Assembly (NCBI RefSeq): GCF_002979775.1
Contig: NZ_PCPR01000002.1
Location: 248,001 to 312,000 of the forward strand
Direction: 5' to 3'
DNA from: Arthrobacter sp. MYb23
Lineage (GTDB): Bacteria; Actinomycetota; Actinomycetes; Actinomycetales; Micrococcaceae
Length of the DNA stretch: 64,000 bases
Within the stretch, counting starts at the first letter, position 1, and each line of letters starts with the position of its first letter. The notes below the pieces were generated by a model, which was given only the letters and a program-made list of their open reading frames with translations, was not told the origin of the DNA and made no database searches. A program made the position numbers and the translations under genes. Below are positions 50,913-60,034 of the stretch, one piece after another.

Positions 50913-52709
50913 GTGAGCGTGCGAAATCAGAACATATGGCAGGAAGGCCTCTCCGAGGACCTCGTGGGCGGTGCGGCAGAAAACTTTGCGTTTTACATTT
51001 CGAACATCGCTCTAAAGTCCGGCTCGTCGTTCGCCCTTGAGCGGTCTGGGGTTACGGCCATCGTTGGTGGAAATAATGTCGGTAAATCCACCTTGCTTCG
51101 AGAGATAATCGGCAGTCTTACGACTGAGCGCAGCGACAGATCCACAAATGTCTTGCAGTCGGCGGTAGTCGACTGGCAGGGCAGTGACGCCGACTTTCTC
51201 GCCTGGGCATCGACGGTTGCTCCATACATGGTTCTGTCCCTCAGCTCAAAGGGCTTCTCTGCGAATGGACAACTGCTCCCAGCCGAAACTTTGCTTATGT
51301 ACCGCAGTCATTTCAACCAGCAAGAGGTACTAGGCCCCCTCTTCCAGCTGTTGGTTCACTTTGCCACGGCCCGGGACAGATTCCACTACGTCCAGCCCAC
51401 CCCTCGACGGGGAAGCTGGAATGAGCCGCCCTCCCATCCGCTGCACCGCGTTGAACAGGACCCTGAACTACTTCGAGGATTTCAAGCCGCCGCCAAGGAC
51501 ATTTTCAACGCTGAGCTGACCCTGGACCGACTTGGCGGTAACCTCTTCTTTCGAGTCGGCAAACCTGAATTGCCTGCCCCGCCGATAGACGACGTGGACA
51601 TTGAATACATAGGGCAACTTTTGGCATTGCCCGGGCTGGAGGGTCAAGGGGACGGTATGCAGTCGGCTCTCTCGCTCCTGCTCCCGGTGGTGACTTCGAC
51701 TTTCCCCCTTGTTCTAGTAGACGAGCCAGAAGCCTTCTTACACCCCCCTCAAGCAAGGAAGCTGGGGGCAACACTCGCCAAACTTGCCCACTCGCGAAGT
51801 GTTCAGCTGATTGTGGCCACGCATGATCGGCATTTCCTGACTGGCCTGCTTGACGCTGACGAAGCATCTGTGTCGGTGATTCGCTTGAGTAGAGACGGCG
51901 ATTCCTCTGTGGCGAAGCACTTGGACTCGGCGAAGCTCCGCCAGGCATGGGGCAAGGCATCTATACGCCATTCCAATCTCTTGGACGGCCTTTTCCACAA
52001 ATTGGTAGTCATTGCTGAGAATGAGCGGGACTGCCAGTTCTTCGCGGCTGCCCTAGAGGAACTTAATAAGCACGAAACACTCCCCCTCCGCCCGCACGAC
52101 GTGCTGTTCGTCCCATCGGCTGGCAAGGGAAATATTCCAGGACTAGCAGAGGTCCTGATCGCGTCAGGCGTTCCGGTCGTCGCATCTCCCGACCTCGACA
52201 TACTCAATTCGGAGCCGAACGTCGAGCGACTCTACAGGGCTTTCGGAGGCGACTGGTCGGGTATCAGTGATATTTACAAGGCAGCGACGGCAGAGTTCAA
52301 GGTCTCCCGGACTCCACGCACTAACCGCCAGGTTGAAGCCATTGTCTCAGGCATTCTTAGCATTGAGCCGGGCGCCCGTTATTCCGGTCAAACGAAGTCT
52401 GACGTCTCCGCCGCACTCGGCGTGGAGAGTGAGTGGAAGCGACTTAAGGACTATGGGATGGCCGCTTTCAAGTCAGAACACGCTAAGGCTCAGCAACTGA
52501 TGGGCGAGCTGGCCGCGCACGGAATAGTGCCCGTGCATGTCGGGGAGTTAGAGCGATTCGCTCCTCAGGTCCAAGTAGGAAAAGGAGACGCATGGCTGGA
52601 AGCGGCCCTCGCAGCCCATGCGCATCGGGGAGCACCCGCTCAGGATCACCTGCGACGGATATTGGCGGCAGGAGGCTTCACGGTGTCAAACGGTCCCTCT
52701 AGTCCATGA
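50913..52709 (+). CDS. OLD-like ATPase/Toprim nuclease
   Basis: 598 aa, GTG start. ABC-type ATPase part: GGNNVGKSTLLREI (Walker A, about residue 52), GQGDGMQSALSLLLP (signature region), PLVLVDEPEAFLHPPQ (Walker B), VATHDRHFL (H-loop). It is followed by a Toprim-like part: LVVIAENERDCQFF (Glu), LFVPSAGKGNIPGL and VVASPDLDIL (DxD). This ATPase-Toprim order is that of class 1 OLD proteins; P2 OLD excludes other phages. It sits next to the integrase at the prophage end, a classical cargo site, and is likely expressed in the lysogen. Confidence 0.75.
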   Translation: MSVRNQNIWQEGLSEDLVGGAAENFAFYISNIALKSGSSFALERSGVTAIVGGNNVGKSTLLREIIGSLTTERSDRSTNVLQSAVVDWQGSDADFLAWASTVAPYMVLSLSSKGFSANGQLLPAETLLMYRSHFNQQEVLGPLFQLLVHFATARDRFHYVQPTPRRGSWNEPPSHPLHRVEQDPELLRGFQAAAKDIFNAELTLDRLGGNLFFRVGKPELPAPPIDDVDIEYIGQLLALPGLEGQGDGMQSALSLLLPVVTSTFPLVLVDEPEAFLHPPQARKLGATLAKLAHSRSVQLIVATHDRHFLTGLLDADEASVSVIRLSRDGDSSVAKHLDSAKLRQAWGKASIRHSNLLDGLFHKLVVIAENERDCQFFAAALEELNKHETLPLRPHDVLFVPSAGKGNIPGLAEVLIASGVPVVASPDLDILNSEPNVERLYRAFGGDWSGISDIYKAATAEFKVSRTPRTNRQVEAIVSGILSIEPGARYSGQTKSDVSAALGVESEWKRLKDYGMAAFKSEHAKAQQLMGELAAHGIVPVHVGELERFAPQVQVGKGDAWLEAALAAHAHRGAPAQDHLRRILAAGGFTVSNGPSSP

Positions 52710-52815
52710 ATCATTTAATCGCCATATCCGGGTGGGCCGCCCCAGCCGGGTCCACCCTGGAGCTACAGACTCTAATCGAGGTGGTCAGGCGCTGGATCTG
52801 ACACCCCCCCTCTTC

Positions 52816-54507
52816 CTACTTGGATGACTTGCGGTTGAGAATGTCTTCCCTGATCCTGGCAAACACGGGGTTCTCTTCGGCCAACTTGGCGAACCTCTCG
52901 TTATTCTTCCGGGAGCGATCGTATGTATTGCCGAAACGATTCTCCCTGAAGCCCTGAAGCCATTTGCCGGGTTCTTCCCCGAGGGACTGGCGTTCCAGGA
53001 TTGCGATCTCGTCGTAGTCCAACAACCGACGAGCCTCCCCCGGCTTCTTCGGATGGACGCTAACCGTATTCGGATCAAAGATGCGTGCCGATCCGTCATT
53101 GTGAGGGTGAAGGATTACGTGGAACCTCGAACGTATGTAATCCCGGCGATCGTCGATCGGCAGGGCCAGCCACTCATTGAACCGCTGCTCCGTCGTGACC
53201 CATTCGTGGTCGAATTTCGCCAGCGGGTCAAGGCCTTCACTTTGGTGAAAGCCGAGCGCGGCCAAACGCTGCTCGAGACCTTCTCGCTTTCGACGGATTG
53301 CATCGTTGAACTCCCGCATCTGACCAACCGTCATGTCACCGGATGCCAGCGCACTTCCGGCCCCCCGCTCTCGCGCGCCCAACGCTTCCAGTTCGAGTGT
53401 GATTGCTTCCCGCTCCTCCTTGTCCTCTGGCCTCTCGGGCTGAGCTCGAACCGCCTGTCCTATGTACCGCATCACCCAGAGCTCCACCGTAGAGTCAACA
53501 TACTCCTCGCGCTTGCCAACATGCCCTTTCCCTCTGGATGGGCAGCGATACACGGTGAACTTCTTTCTTGTGCCGGTCCCAACATCTGGGCGCCCGTAGA
53601 CGGTGCCCGAAAGTAGGGCCTTGCCGCAGTAGCACTGGGCAATGCCAGAAAGTAGATGCACGGCCTTATTGCTCTGCGAGCGCCGACGATCCGGAGCTTC
53701 CAAAGTCCGGACTACAGCGCGCCAGACGGCTTCAGAGACGATGGGCGGGATCTGGTTCCGGCTGAGTACTTCACCACGGAACTCATACAGCCCTGCGTTC
53801 CGGGGGCGCAGCAGCGCTTGACGGAGTTGAGCAAAGCCCCAAGGCTTGGATGCCGTGGTCAACAAAGGCTCTCCATCCCAGCCGTCTTCGTTCCACTGCC
53901 TGATGATGGAGCCAAGCGATCTGCCAGCGAGTACATCCGAGTGCGCCGCCGCAAGCGCCGCTGCTTCGCGGCCGTTGAGGACAAGACGCCCGTTATTGAT
54001 ATCCCACCCGAACGGACGCCGGCCACCAGTCCAGCGTCCCTCGGACGCAAGTTGCTCCGCCTTGGCTCTGGCCCGGTCACGCTTTGTTGCTGATTCAAAT
54101 CTCGCCACCTGCCCCATGATGCCGGCCCTTAGCAGTCCGTCAGCGGTAGAGAGATCAATCTCTCCTCCGGCGGTCACAGAGTACGTGAGGATGGGGCTGT
54201 CCGATCGCCTGCCTTGACATATGTCTGCGTACTCTTCAAGTTCTATTGGCCGGCGGTGGAGCCTATCCATCCGCCAGCAGATGACAGCGTCCGCATCTCG
54301 GGAGCTCAGCCGGTTCAGCATCGCCGTGTAGGCCGGGCGAGCCCGGCCACTGAATGCAGAGGTAGCGTTGTCAGTGAACACCTCAAGAACCTGAATGCCG
54401 TGGCGGGCAGCATACTCCCGGCACGCTTCTTCCTGGCGTTGCACGCCGAGCCCCTCCGCGCCTCTATCTTGGGAGATGCGGGTGTATATAAAAGCGCGCT
54501 TGGTCAC
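52816..54507 (-). CDS. int: Large serine integrase
   Basis: 563 aa. Catalytic resolvase domain at about 1-150: AFIYTRISQDRGAEG (nucleophile Ser12), DADAVICWRMDRLHRRP, FESATKRDRARAK; then a recombinase domain (GRRPFGWDINNGRLV), zinc ribbon (CYCGKALLSGTVYG...YRCPSRGKGH) and a coiled coil before the C-terminus. It integrates the phage between attP and attB in cpaF and, with an unidentified directionality factor, excises it. It starts 28 bp from attR. Confidence 0.95.
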   Translation of the reverse strand: MTKRAFIYTRISQDRGAEGLGVQRQEEACREYAARHGIQVLEVFTDNATSAFSGRARPAYTAMLNRLSSRDADAVICWRMDRLHRRPIELEEYADICQGRRSDSPILTYSVTAGGEIDLSTADGLLRAGIMGQVARFESATKRDRARAKAEQLASEGRWTGGRRPFGWDINNGRLVLNGREAAALAAAHSDVLAGRSLGSIIRQWNEDGWDGEPLLTTASKPWGFAQLRQALLRPRNAGLYEFRGEVLSRNQIPPIVSEAVWRAVVRTLEAPDRRRSQSNKAVHLLSGIAQCYCGKALLSGTVYGRPDVGTGTRKKFTVYRCPSRGKGHVGKREEYVDSTVELWVMRYIGQAVRAQPERPEDKEEREAITLELEALGARERGAGSALASGDMTVGQMREFNDAIRRKREGLEQRLAALGFHQSEGLDPLAKFDHEWVTTEQRFNEWLALPIDDRRDYIRSRFHVILHPHNDGSARIFDPNTVSVHPKKPGEARRLLDYDEIAILERQSLGEEPGKWLQGFRENRFGNTYDRSRKNNERFAKLAEENPVFARIREDILNRKSSK

Positions 54508-54516
54508 GAGTCAATT

Positions 54517-55470
54517 CTAGTGCACTGCGCATGAACACATCCCGGGCAACCCGGAGTTCAGTGCAATGAGCATGTCGAGGCTTTCCGCTTCGCGAACCTC
54601 TCCCACAATCAGACGATCCGGACGCATCCGGAGCGCTTCCTTGACAAGGCGCCGCAGAGGAATTTCGCCTTCACCCTCAAGGTTGGGTTGGCGGCATTGC
54701 AATCCCACCACGTCCCGCAGGGGCAGCTGCAGCTCAAAGATCTCTTCAACCGTGATGACGCGTTCACGGGAACCGATACTGGAAGCCAGGCAATTCAACA
54801 TGGTGGTCTTCCCGGCTTGGGTTGCCCCCGACACGAGAATGTTGAGTCCGCTGGCTACCGATGCACCAAGGAACCTGGCCGCCTGGGGCGTCAGGCTCCC
54901 AAGCTCCACCAAATGTTCGAGCCGGCTTGCCCTCGCGATGAATTTCCTGATGTTGACAGCCCAGTGCTTCCTGGTGATATCCGGAATAGCTACGTGCAGC
55001 CGTGACCCGTCCGGCAGGGCAGCGTCCACGAAAGGGGACGAGACATCCACGCGGCGCCCGGAGCTCTTGAGCATCCTTTCCACAAGATCGCGCACTTGCT
55101 GCTCAGTGAGACTTACGGCCGTCAGCTCGGATTCCCCGTTGCGGGCCACATAGATCTCGTGCGGGGCATTGATCCATACCTCTTCGATAGTGGGATCATC
55201 CAAGAGTGGCTGCAGGGGGCCAAATCCCGCCACTGCATCAAAAATGTGTTGCCGGGCAGCCTCAAGGTGTCCTAGCGATGGCAGCGGGCCCAGCAGTGCC
55301 CGTTCGTCGTAATCGTTGACGGCAGCGTCCACGAGTAGCCGCACATCTTTGGCTTGTTCCAACGGATCCAATCCGCGGCGTCGGATGAGTTCGCGGACTT
55401 CACCCTCGACGATTTTTACAGCATCCACATCTCTCCCCCATGATCCCGAGCACGTAAACGAGAGGCGCAT
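54517..55470 (-). pseudogene. cpaF: CpaF/TadA pilus ATPase, 5' fragment right of the prophage
   Basis: About 317 codons, the last five of them phage-derived (CSCAVH end after ...LNSGLPGM). CpaF features: FGPLQPLLDDPTIEEVWINAP-type N-terminal domain, LDDPTIEEVWIN, ILVSGATQAGKTTMLN (Walker A), VKEALRMRPDRLIVGEVRE (Walker B region). It lacks the C-terminal 114 residues with the VHAN motif and should not work. The frame is open to ATG 55470; an internal GTG (VDAVKIV) may be the true start. Its partner is 865-1209. Confidence 0.9.
54535..54549. repeat. Prophage attachment site, right junction
   Basis: ACACATCCCGGGCAA, identical to 1195-1209. It lies 28 bp upstream of the integrase start and inside the interrupted cpaF frame, so it marks attR. 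Confidence 0.85.
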
Positions 55471-55706
55471 CTCGAGTTGTTCACGCTAGGCGAGGGAATT
55501 CAACGCCTCAAGTCGCCGTGAAGCACGTGTGGATAACTCTCACCATCTGTCACCTCAGCATCGTCAATCCCACTAGTCACTCCAGTTTCGGAGTGTTAGG
55601 GTAAAGCCCGTTAGGAGCTGGCCTTTGGTCTCATGCGCAAGCGCCCGCCCCGGAGCTTGTCCGCAAGCCACACCATGCGCCGCTGAGCCGCGGTACAGGG
55701 CCTGAT

Positions 55707-58457
55707 GTGAAAATGAAAACTAGTTCGATGGACCCGTTCCGCCGCATCCCGCTGGCACGTGCAGCTCTAGCGCTGACTATCGCGTTGGTGGGGGGCAGTT
55801 GCCTCGGAGTACCGGCATGGGCACAGTCCTCCGGCCCCCAACCGGCTCCGACGTCCGACATTCAGGAAGCGTCACCTTCACAGGGGCCCCGCCCGGCCGG
55901 AGATGGCTACGGTTCAGCGACCCCTGGCAGCGAGTTGCCGAGTAACACGTCGGTGCCCAAGCAGCAAGAGCCGTTTCCCGCCGTCGGACCTTCACCAGCA
56001 CTTGCTCCAGCGCCAACATCAGACGCCTCCGGGCAGTCGGCGACGCAGCGCCCAACGGCCCAGGCATCGCCTGGCACCGCACCCGATGCCGACGCCATGA
56101 AAGCGGCAATGCGGGCGGCTATTCCGGCCGGTGGCGCTGAAATGGGCCAGAGATCACCAAGAGTGTTGTCGGCAAAGCAAGAGAACGCCACTGCACCCCC
56201 ATCAGGAGCCAGAGCAGTGGGCGGTTCAGTGAATTCCGTCGTCCCCATGGCTGCTGACACAGGTCACTGGCGCCCCACCATCGGCATCGCTGGACAGGAC
56301 GTCAGCGCCCACCAAGGCAACGTCAACTGGCAGAGCCAATGGAACCAGGGTTCCCGGTGGGCGTACGTCAAAGCGTCCGAGGGCAACTACTACCTCAATG
56401 AAAACTACACTCAGCAGTACAACGGCTCCCGTGACGTAGGCATGGTCAGGGGCGCCTACCACTTCGCGATCCCCAACTGGTCCTCGGGTGCGGATCAAGC
56501 CAGATACTTCGTGGCCAACGGGGGTGGATGGACTGCCGACGGTTACACCCTCCCACCCGTCCTGGACATCGAATACAACCCCTACGCCGGACGCACCATC
56601 AACGGCTTCTACTTCGGCAACACCTGCTACGACATGTCCAAGGCCCAGCTCGGACAATGGGCAGCCGATTTTGGTAACACGGTCAAGGCCCTCACCGGCC
56701 GCTTCCCGGTCATCTACAGCACCACCGATTGGTGGAACACCTGCGTGGGGAACTCCACGTTCGGAAACTATCCGCTGTGGATTGCGTCGTACTGGAACAA
56801 CCCCACAAACTCTCCCGGGAACCTGCCCTCCAGTTGGGGCAACTACACCATGTGGCAATACAGCAGCACCGGCCCGTTTGAGGGCGATTCGAACATCTTC
56901 AATGGCAGCTATGACCAACTCAGGACTTTTGCGCGCGGCGTTTCGTCCCCATCCAATCCCTCCATCCGCTCAGGAGCCGACCTCCTCGCCACCAACGCGG
57001 GAGGGAGCTTGGATGCTTTCCCTGCCAACGGCGCGGGCCGGATCACCGGACCGGTTGGGATCGGCTCAGGATGGTCCGGGGCTACTGCGATATACGTGGT
57101 GGACTGGAACCAGGACGGCGTGCAGGACATCCTCTCCCAATGGTCAGATGGCACTTTGAAAGTGTTCAGGGGCGCTCCGGGCGGAGGCTTCTACGCCCCC
57201 ATCCAAGTAGGTTCCGGATGGCGGGAAATGTCGCTCACTGTTGGGTGGTGGAACCTCAAGGACGGATACCCTGGCGTCGTAGGCCAGGATTACCAAGGAA
57301 ACCTGTACCGCTACCCGAACACCGGAGGTGGAGGCCTTGGAAATGGTACCCTCATCGGCACAGGTTTCAGCGGGCACCAGCTGAATCAGATCGATTTTGA
57401 TGGTGACGGCAACCAAGACATGGTCACAAGGACTGCCGACGGAACCCTCAGGATGTATAGATCCAACGGCGTCGGAAGCTTCCTTGGCGAACCCGCTTCT
57501 GTGATCGGGTCAGGCTGGGGTGGAATGACTGCGGTGAGTTCTTCGACGAACTTTTCAGGAGCTGACTCCCAGGGATTGCACGCCCGGGCCGCCAATGGGG
57601 ACCTGTACTACTACCCCGCGTACTCAGGAAACTGGGGCGACCGCAGTCTTGTTGGTTTGGGGTGGAACGACGCTTCCCTCATCAGTGGGGCCGCCTTGGA
57701 TGTCGATTCGACCCTCGGCATCGATTCGGAAGACCTTCTGGCGGTCCGACCCGATGCCAACCTGTACCGCTACCCGGGCACCGGCACCACCGCCCTGTTG
57801 CCCCAGGACTTGGTGGGAACCGGCTGGGGCGGACTCTCGGCAGGATTCGTGACCGATTGGAACGGGGATGGGAATCTGGACATCGTGGCCCAATGGTCCG
57901 ATGGCCGGCTAAACGTGTACCCCGGCAAGAACGGCAAGGGCTTTGGCACACCCTTCTCCCTGGGCAGCAACTGGAAGGGCTGGACACTGACTGTAGGTAC
58001 ATGGAAGAAAGCCGATGCCCACCCGGGGATCGTGGGCTACGATTCGACGGGCCGGATCTACTACTTTAACAACCCATCGGGAAAGACAGTCTCCAACGGG
58101 GTATCCATCGGTACTGGCTGGACTGGGATGGACATTGTCCAGATGGACTTCGACAAGGATTCCAATCCTGACCTGCTGGCCAAAACCAGCACCGGCGACT
58201 TGAAGTTGTACCGCTCCAACGGCACCGGCAATTTCCTGGCCGGCGCTGCGACCTTGGAAGGCACAGGCTGGAATATCATTTCCAGCTTCAACGCAGTCCG
58301 CGGATTCGACGGAGCAGGCTCCACCGGCATCATTGCCCGGACCACCATCGGCGAGCTCAGGTACTACCCTATCGGGGCGAACAAGACATGGGGAACGGCA
58401 ACCCGGATCGGCTCAGGCTGGAACGGGCTCACCATCCTGGCTCCTGCCGCTCCATAG
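55707..58457 (+). CDS. Secreted GH25 muramidase with FG-GAP/VCBS-type repeats
   Basis: Up to 916 aa. Signal peptide (LARAALALTIALVGGSCLGVPAWA), a Pro/Ser/Ala-rich linker to about residue 185, then a GH25 lysozyme domain (GIAGQDVSAHQGNVNW, YVKASEGNYYLN, PPVLDIEYNPYA with the DxE pair, SYWNNPTNSPGNLPS). The C-terminal half has repeated FG-GAP units (DWNQDGVQDILSQWSDGTLKVF, DWNGDGNLDIVAQWSDG, DFDKDSNPDLLAKTSTG). It cuts the glycan strand of peptidoglycan; the repeats may bind the wall. Chromosomal, just outside the prophage and divergent from cpaF. Confidence 0.9.
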   Translation: MKMKTSSMDPFRRIPLARAALALTIALVGGSCLGVPAWAQSSGPQPAPTSDIQEASPSQGPRPAGDGYGSATPGSELPSNTSVPKQQEPFPAVGPSPALAPAPTSDASGQSATQRPTAQASPGTAPDADAMKAAMRAAIPAGGAEMGQRSPRVLSAKQENATAPPSGARAVGGSVNSVVPMAADTGHWRPTIGIAGQDVSAHQGNVNWQSQWNQGSRWAYVKASEGNYYLNENYTQQYNGSRDVGMVRGAYHFAIPNWSSGADQARYFVANGGGWTADGYTLPPVLDIEYNPYAGRTINGFYFGNTCYDMSKAQLGQWAADFGNTVKALTGRFPVIYSTTDWWNTCVGNSTFGNYPLWIASYWNNPTNSPGNLPSSWGNYTMWQYSSTGPFEGDSNIFNGSYDQLRTFARGVSSPSNPSIRSGADLLATNAGGSLDAFPANGAGRITGPVGIGSGWSGATAIYVVDWNQDGVQDILSQWSDGTLKVFRGAPGGGFYAPIQVGSGWREMSLTVGWWNLKDGYPGVVGQDYQGNLYRYPNTGGGGLGNGTLIGTGFSGHQLNQIDFDGDGNQDMVTRTADGTLRMYRSNGVGSFLGEPASVIGSGWGGMTAVSSSTNFSGADSQGLHARAANGDLYYYPAYSGNWGDRSLVGLGWNDASLISGAALDVDSTLGIDSEDLLAVRPDANLYRYPGTGTTALLPQDLVGTGWGGLSAGFVTDWNGDGNLDIVAQWSDGRLNVYPGKNGKGFGTPFSLGSNWKGWTLTVGTWKKADAHPGIVGYDSTGRIYYFNNPSGKTVSNGVSIGTGWTGMDIVQMDFDKDSNPDLLAKTSTGDLKLYRSNGTGNFLAGAATLEGTGWNIISSFNAVRGFDGAGSTGIIARTTIGELRYYPIGANKTWGTATRIGSGWNGLTILAPAAP

Positions 58458-58473
58458 GAAGAACGTTTGGAAG

Positions 58474-58521
58474 TACAACAAAAGGGTCAGCCAACGGGAG
58501 TTGGCTGACCCTTTTGTTGTA
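58474..58521. terminator. Bidirectional terminator between convergent genes
   Basis: A 22-nt perfect inverted repeat containing AAAAGGGTCAGCCAAC, loop GGGA, with T-rich ends on both strands. Serves the muramidase and ceramidase-like genes. Confidence 0.9.
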
Positions 58522-58527
58522 CGGGAA

Positions 58528-59874
58528 TTACGCCAGCAATGAATTCATGGCATTGATCAGAGTGGTTTCCACACCATTGCTCCCCGCCTTAAAATGCGCA
58601 ATGTGGCCGTAGACCGTCATTGAGCCGCCGGCAATTCCGGGGAAGTCAGGTTCCCAACCACCCTCGTAACTGCCCAGAGGCATGGAAGCCCCAAAAAATT
58701 CGTTGCTGGGAATGTAGCAGCAGGATTCATTTGCATAGCCACCGACAATAATTCCATTGGTGCCTCCATTGAGATTCCTGAAGTAGGCAGCATAGCCGCT
58801 GACCAATTCTCCACCGATCATGGCGATCTTCAACTGCGGGCTGCCGTTGAACTTCCACACTTGGAACGGTGACGGAACGGACGTGGCCACAGTGTTACTG
58901 TCAATGCGCCCGATCATCACCTGGGCGTGCCGCTGGTACCACTGCGGTTGGCCGCTGGGGTTCGCCAGCCGGGCAACGTAGGCAGCGCGCACCGAGGCCA
59001 GGTTTCCTGCTGTCGGAGTGATGTCCAGCGGAAGCTGGACTTCCTGGTAACGGGTCACCAACGGACCGCTGAGCGCACGGCCTGCGGACTGCATGTTGTT
59101 ATTGACGGTGGCTCCCAGGGCATCGCCGTGCTGGTCGCGGAGTTCCCAGCTCCTGACACCTCCGGGGTCTTGGTCACCGGCGGGCCCTTGGATAAACATC
59201 GCAAAGCAATCAGCGTTGCGATTCTCGATGTAATTGCAGGCGCCGGCCGCGAAATCGCCGTCGAACAGCGTCCGCAGGCCTGCACTGATGGGGTGGCAAC
59301 CGTAACTGAAAATCACCGCGGCGGGCGTACCGTTTGACCGCCGCGCCACCAGGATGGGTACTGCGGTCTCCGTGTACGGAAGACCCACCCTGTTAGCCGC
59401 GAAGTTCTGGCTGGAGACTTTGTAGTCGAACGTCACCGCGGTTTCGTCCGCATCCAGAGCGGACTGGGCCAGATCCACGATGGTGTCTTCCAGGTCGGCG
59501 CTGTAGGAGCGAACCAGCCCCAGATCAGCCAGTCCATAGGCCATGAACGGGTGCAAAGTATCGATCAAAGCGGGTCCATTGTGGGTGTGTGTTGCCTGGA
59601 TCAGGATGTCGCTGCTGGACCATCCGGCCAGAGCTATGATCCGGTCCCGGATCCGTTGGTGCATGGCCCGCGGCAACGCCAGGACATCCAGGCTGATGAT
59701 GATGTGGGGGTTGGCATCTTCCCAAATCACAATGGCCCGGGCGTACAGGGGTTCGAACGGTGAACTGCTGGTGGCCTCGCGTCCACCGTCCGTGGAACCG
59801 TATCCGGCCATATACGGATTGGTGCTTAGCGACGGCGTTATATCAGCGCTTGCCGTTCCAATTCGAAACGCCAT
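58528..59874 (-). CDS. Neutral/alkaline ceramidase-like enzyme
   Basis: 448 aa. Family pattern of neutral ceramidase N-terminal domain: IGTASADITPSL at the start, QATHTHNGPALIDT (zinc His pair region), IFSYGCHPISAG and FIQGPAGDQDP. These enzymes hydrolyse N-acyl bonds of ceramides or related amide lipids. It has no signal peptide in this frame, unlike typical secreted ceramidases, and lacks the usual C-terminal domain (about 650 aa in full enzymes), so the substrate is uncertain. Confidence 0.75.
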   Translation of the reverse strand: MAFRIGTASADITPSLSTNPYMAGYGSTDGGREATSSSPFEPLYARAIVIWEDANPHIIISLDVLALPRAMHQRIRDRIIALAGWSSSDILIQATHTHNGPALIDTLHPFMAYGLADLGLVRSYSADLEDTIVDLAQSALDADETAVTFDYKVSSQNFAANRVGLPYTETAVPILVARRSNGTPAAVIFSYGCHPISAGLRTLFDGDFAAGACNYIENRNADCFAMFIQGPAGDQDPGGVRSWELRDQHGDALGATVNNNMQSAGRALSGPLVTRYQEVQLPLDITPTAGNLASVRAAYVARLANPSGQPQWYQRHAQVMIGRIDSNTVATSVPSPFQVWKFNGSPQLKIAMIGGELVSGYAAYFRNLNGGTNGIIVGGYANESCCYIPSNEFFGASMPLGSYEGGWEPDFPGIAGGSMTVYGHIAHFKAGSNGVETTLINAMNSLLA

Positions 59875-60034
59875 TAGAGATCACTCCTCGATTGTGCGCA
59901 ACGGGTGATCGTCCTTTGCTCCAGCAAAGTCAGCTTCCCGAAAACGTTGAAATACCAAGACGCGGGACCATCTTCATTACACCATGTGGACCCGCAAGGA
60001 TGTGTGGATAAAAGACCGTTTAGTGGACGGGCGT

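Larger units (their letters stand above)
1195..54549. mobile_element. Integrated siphovirus prophage of about 53.3 kb
   Basis: The element is bounded by the 15-bp att core and carries a serine integrase next to the right end, an immunity-type control region, and complete packaging, capsid, tail and lysis modules. Late genes form one plus-strand block from 20833 to 43617. Cargo genes sit at both ends and between tail and lysis modules. No replication, recombination or excisionase gene is recognisable. The long tape measure and tail-tube gene point to Siphoviridae-type morphology. Confidence 0.93.
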
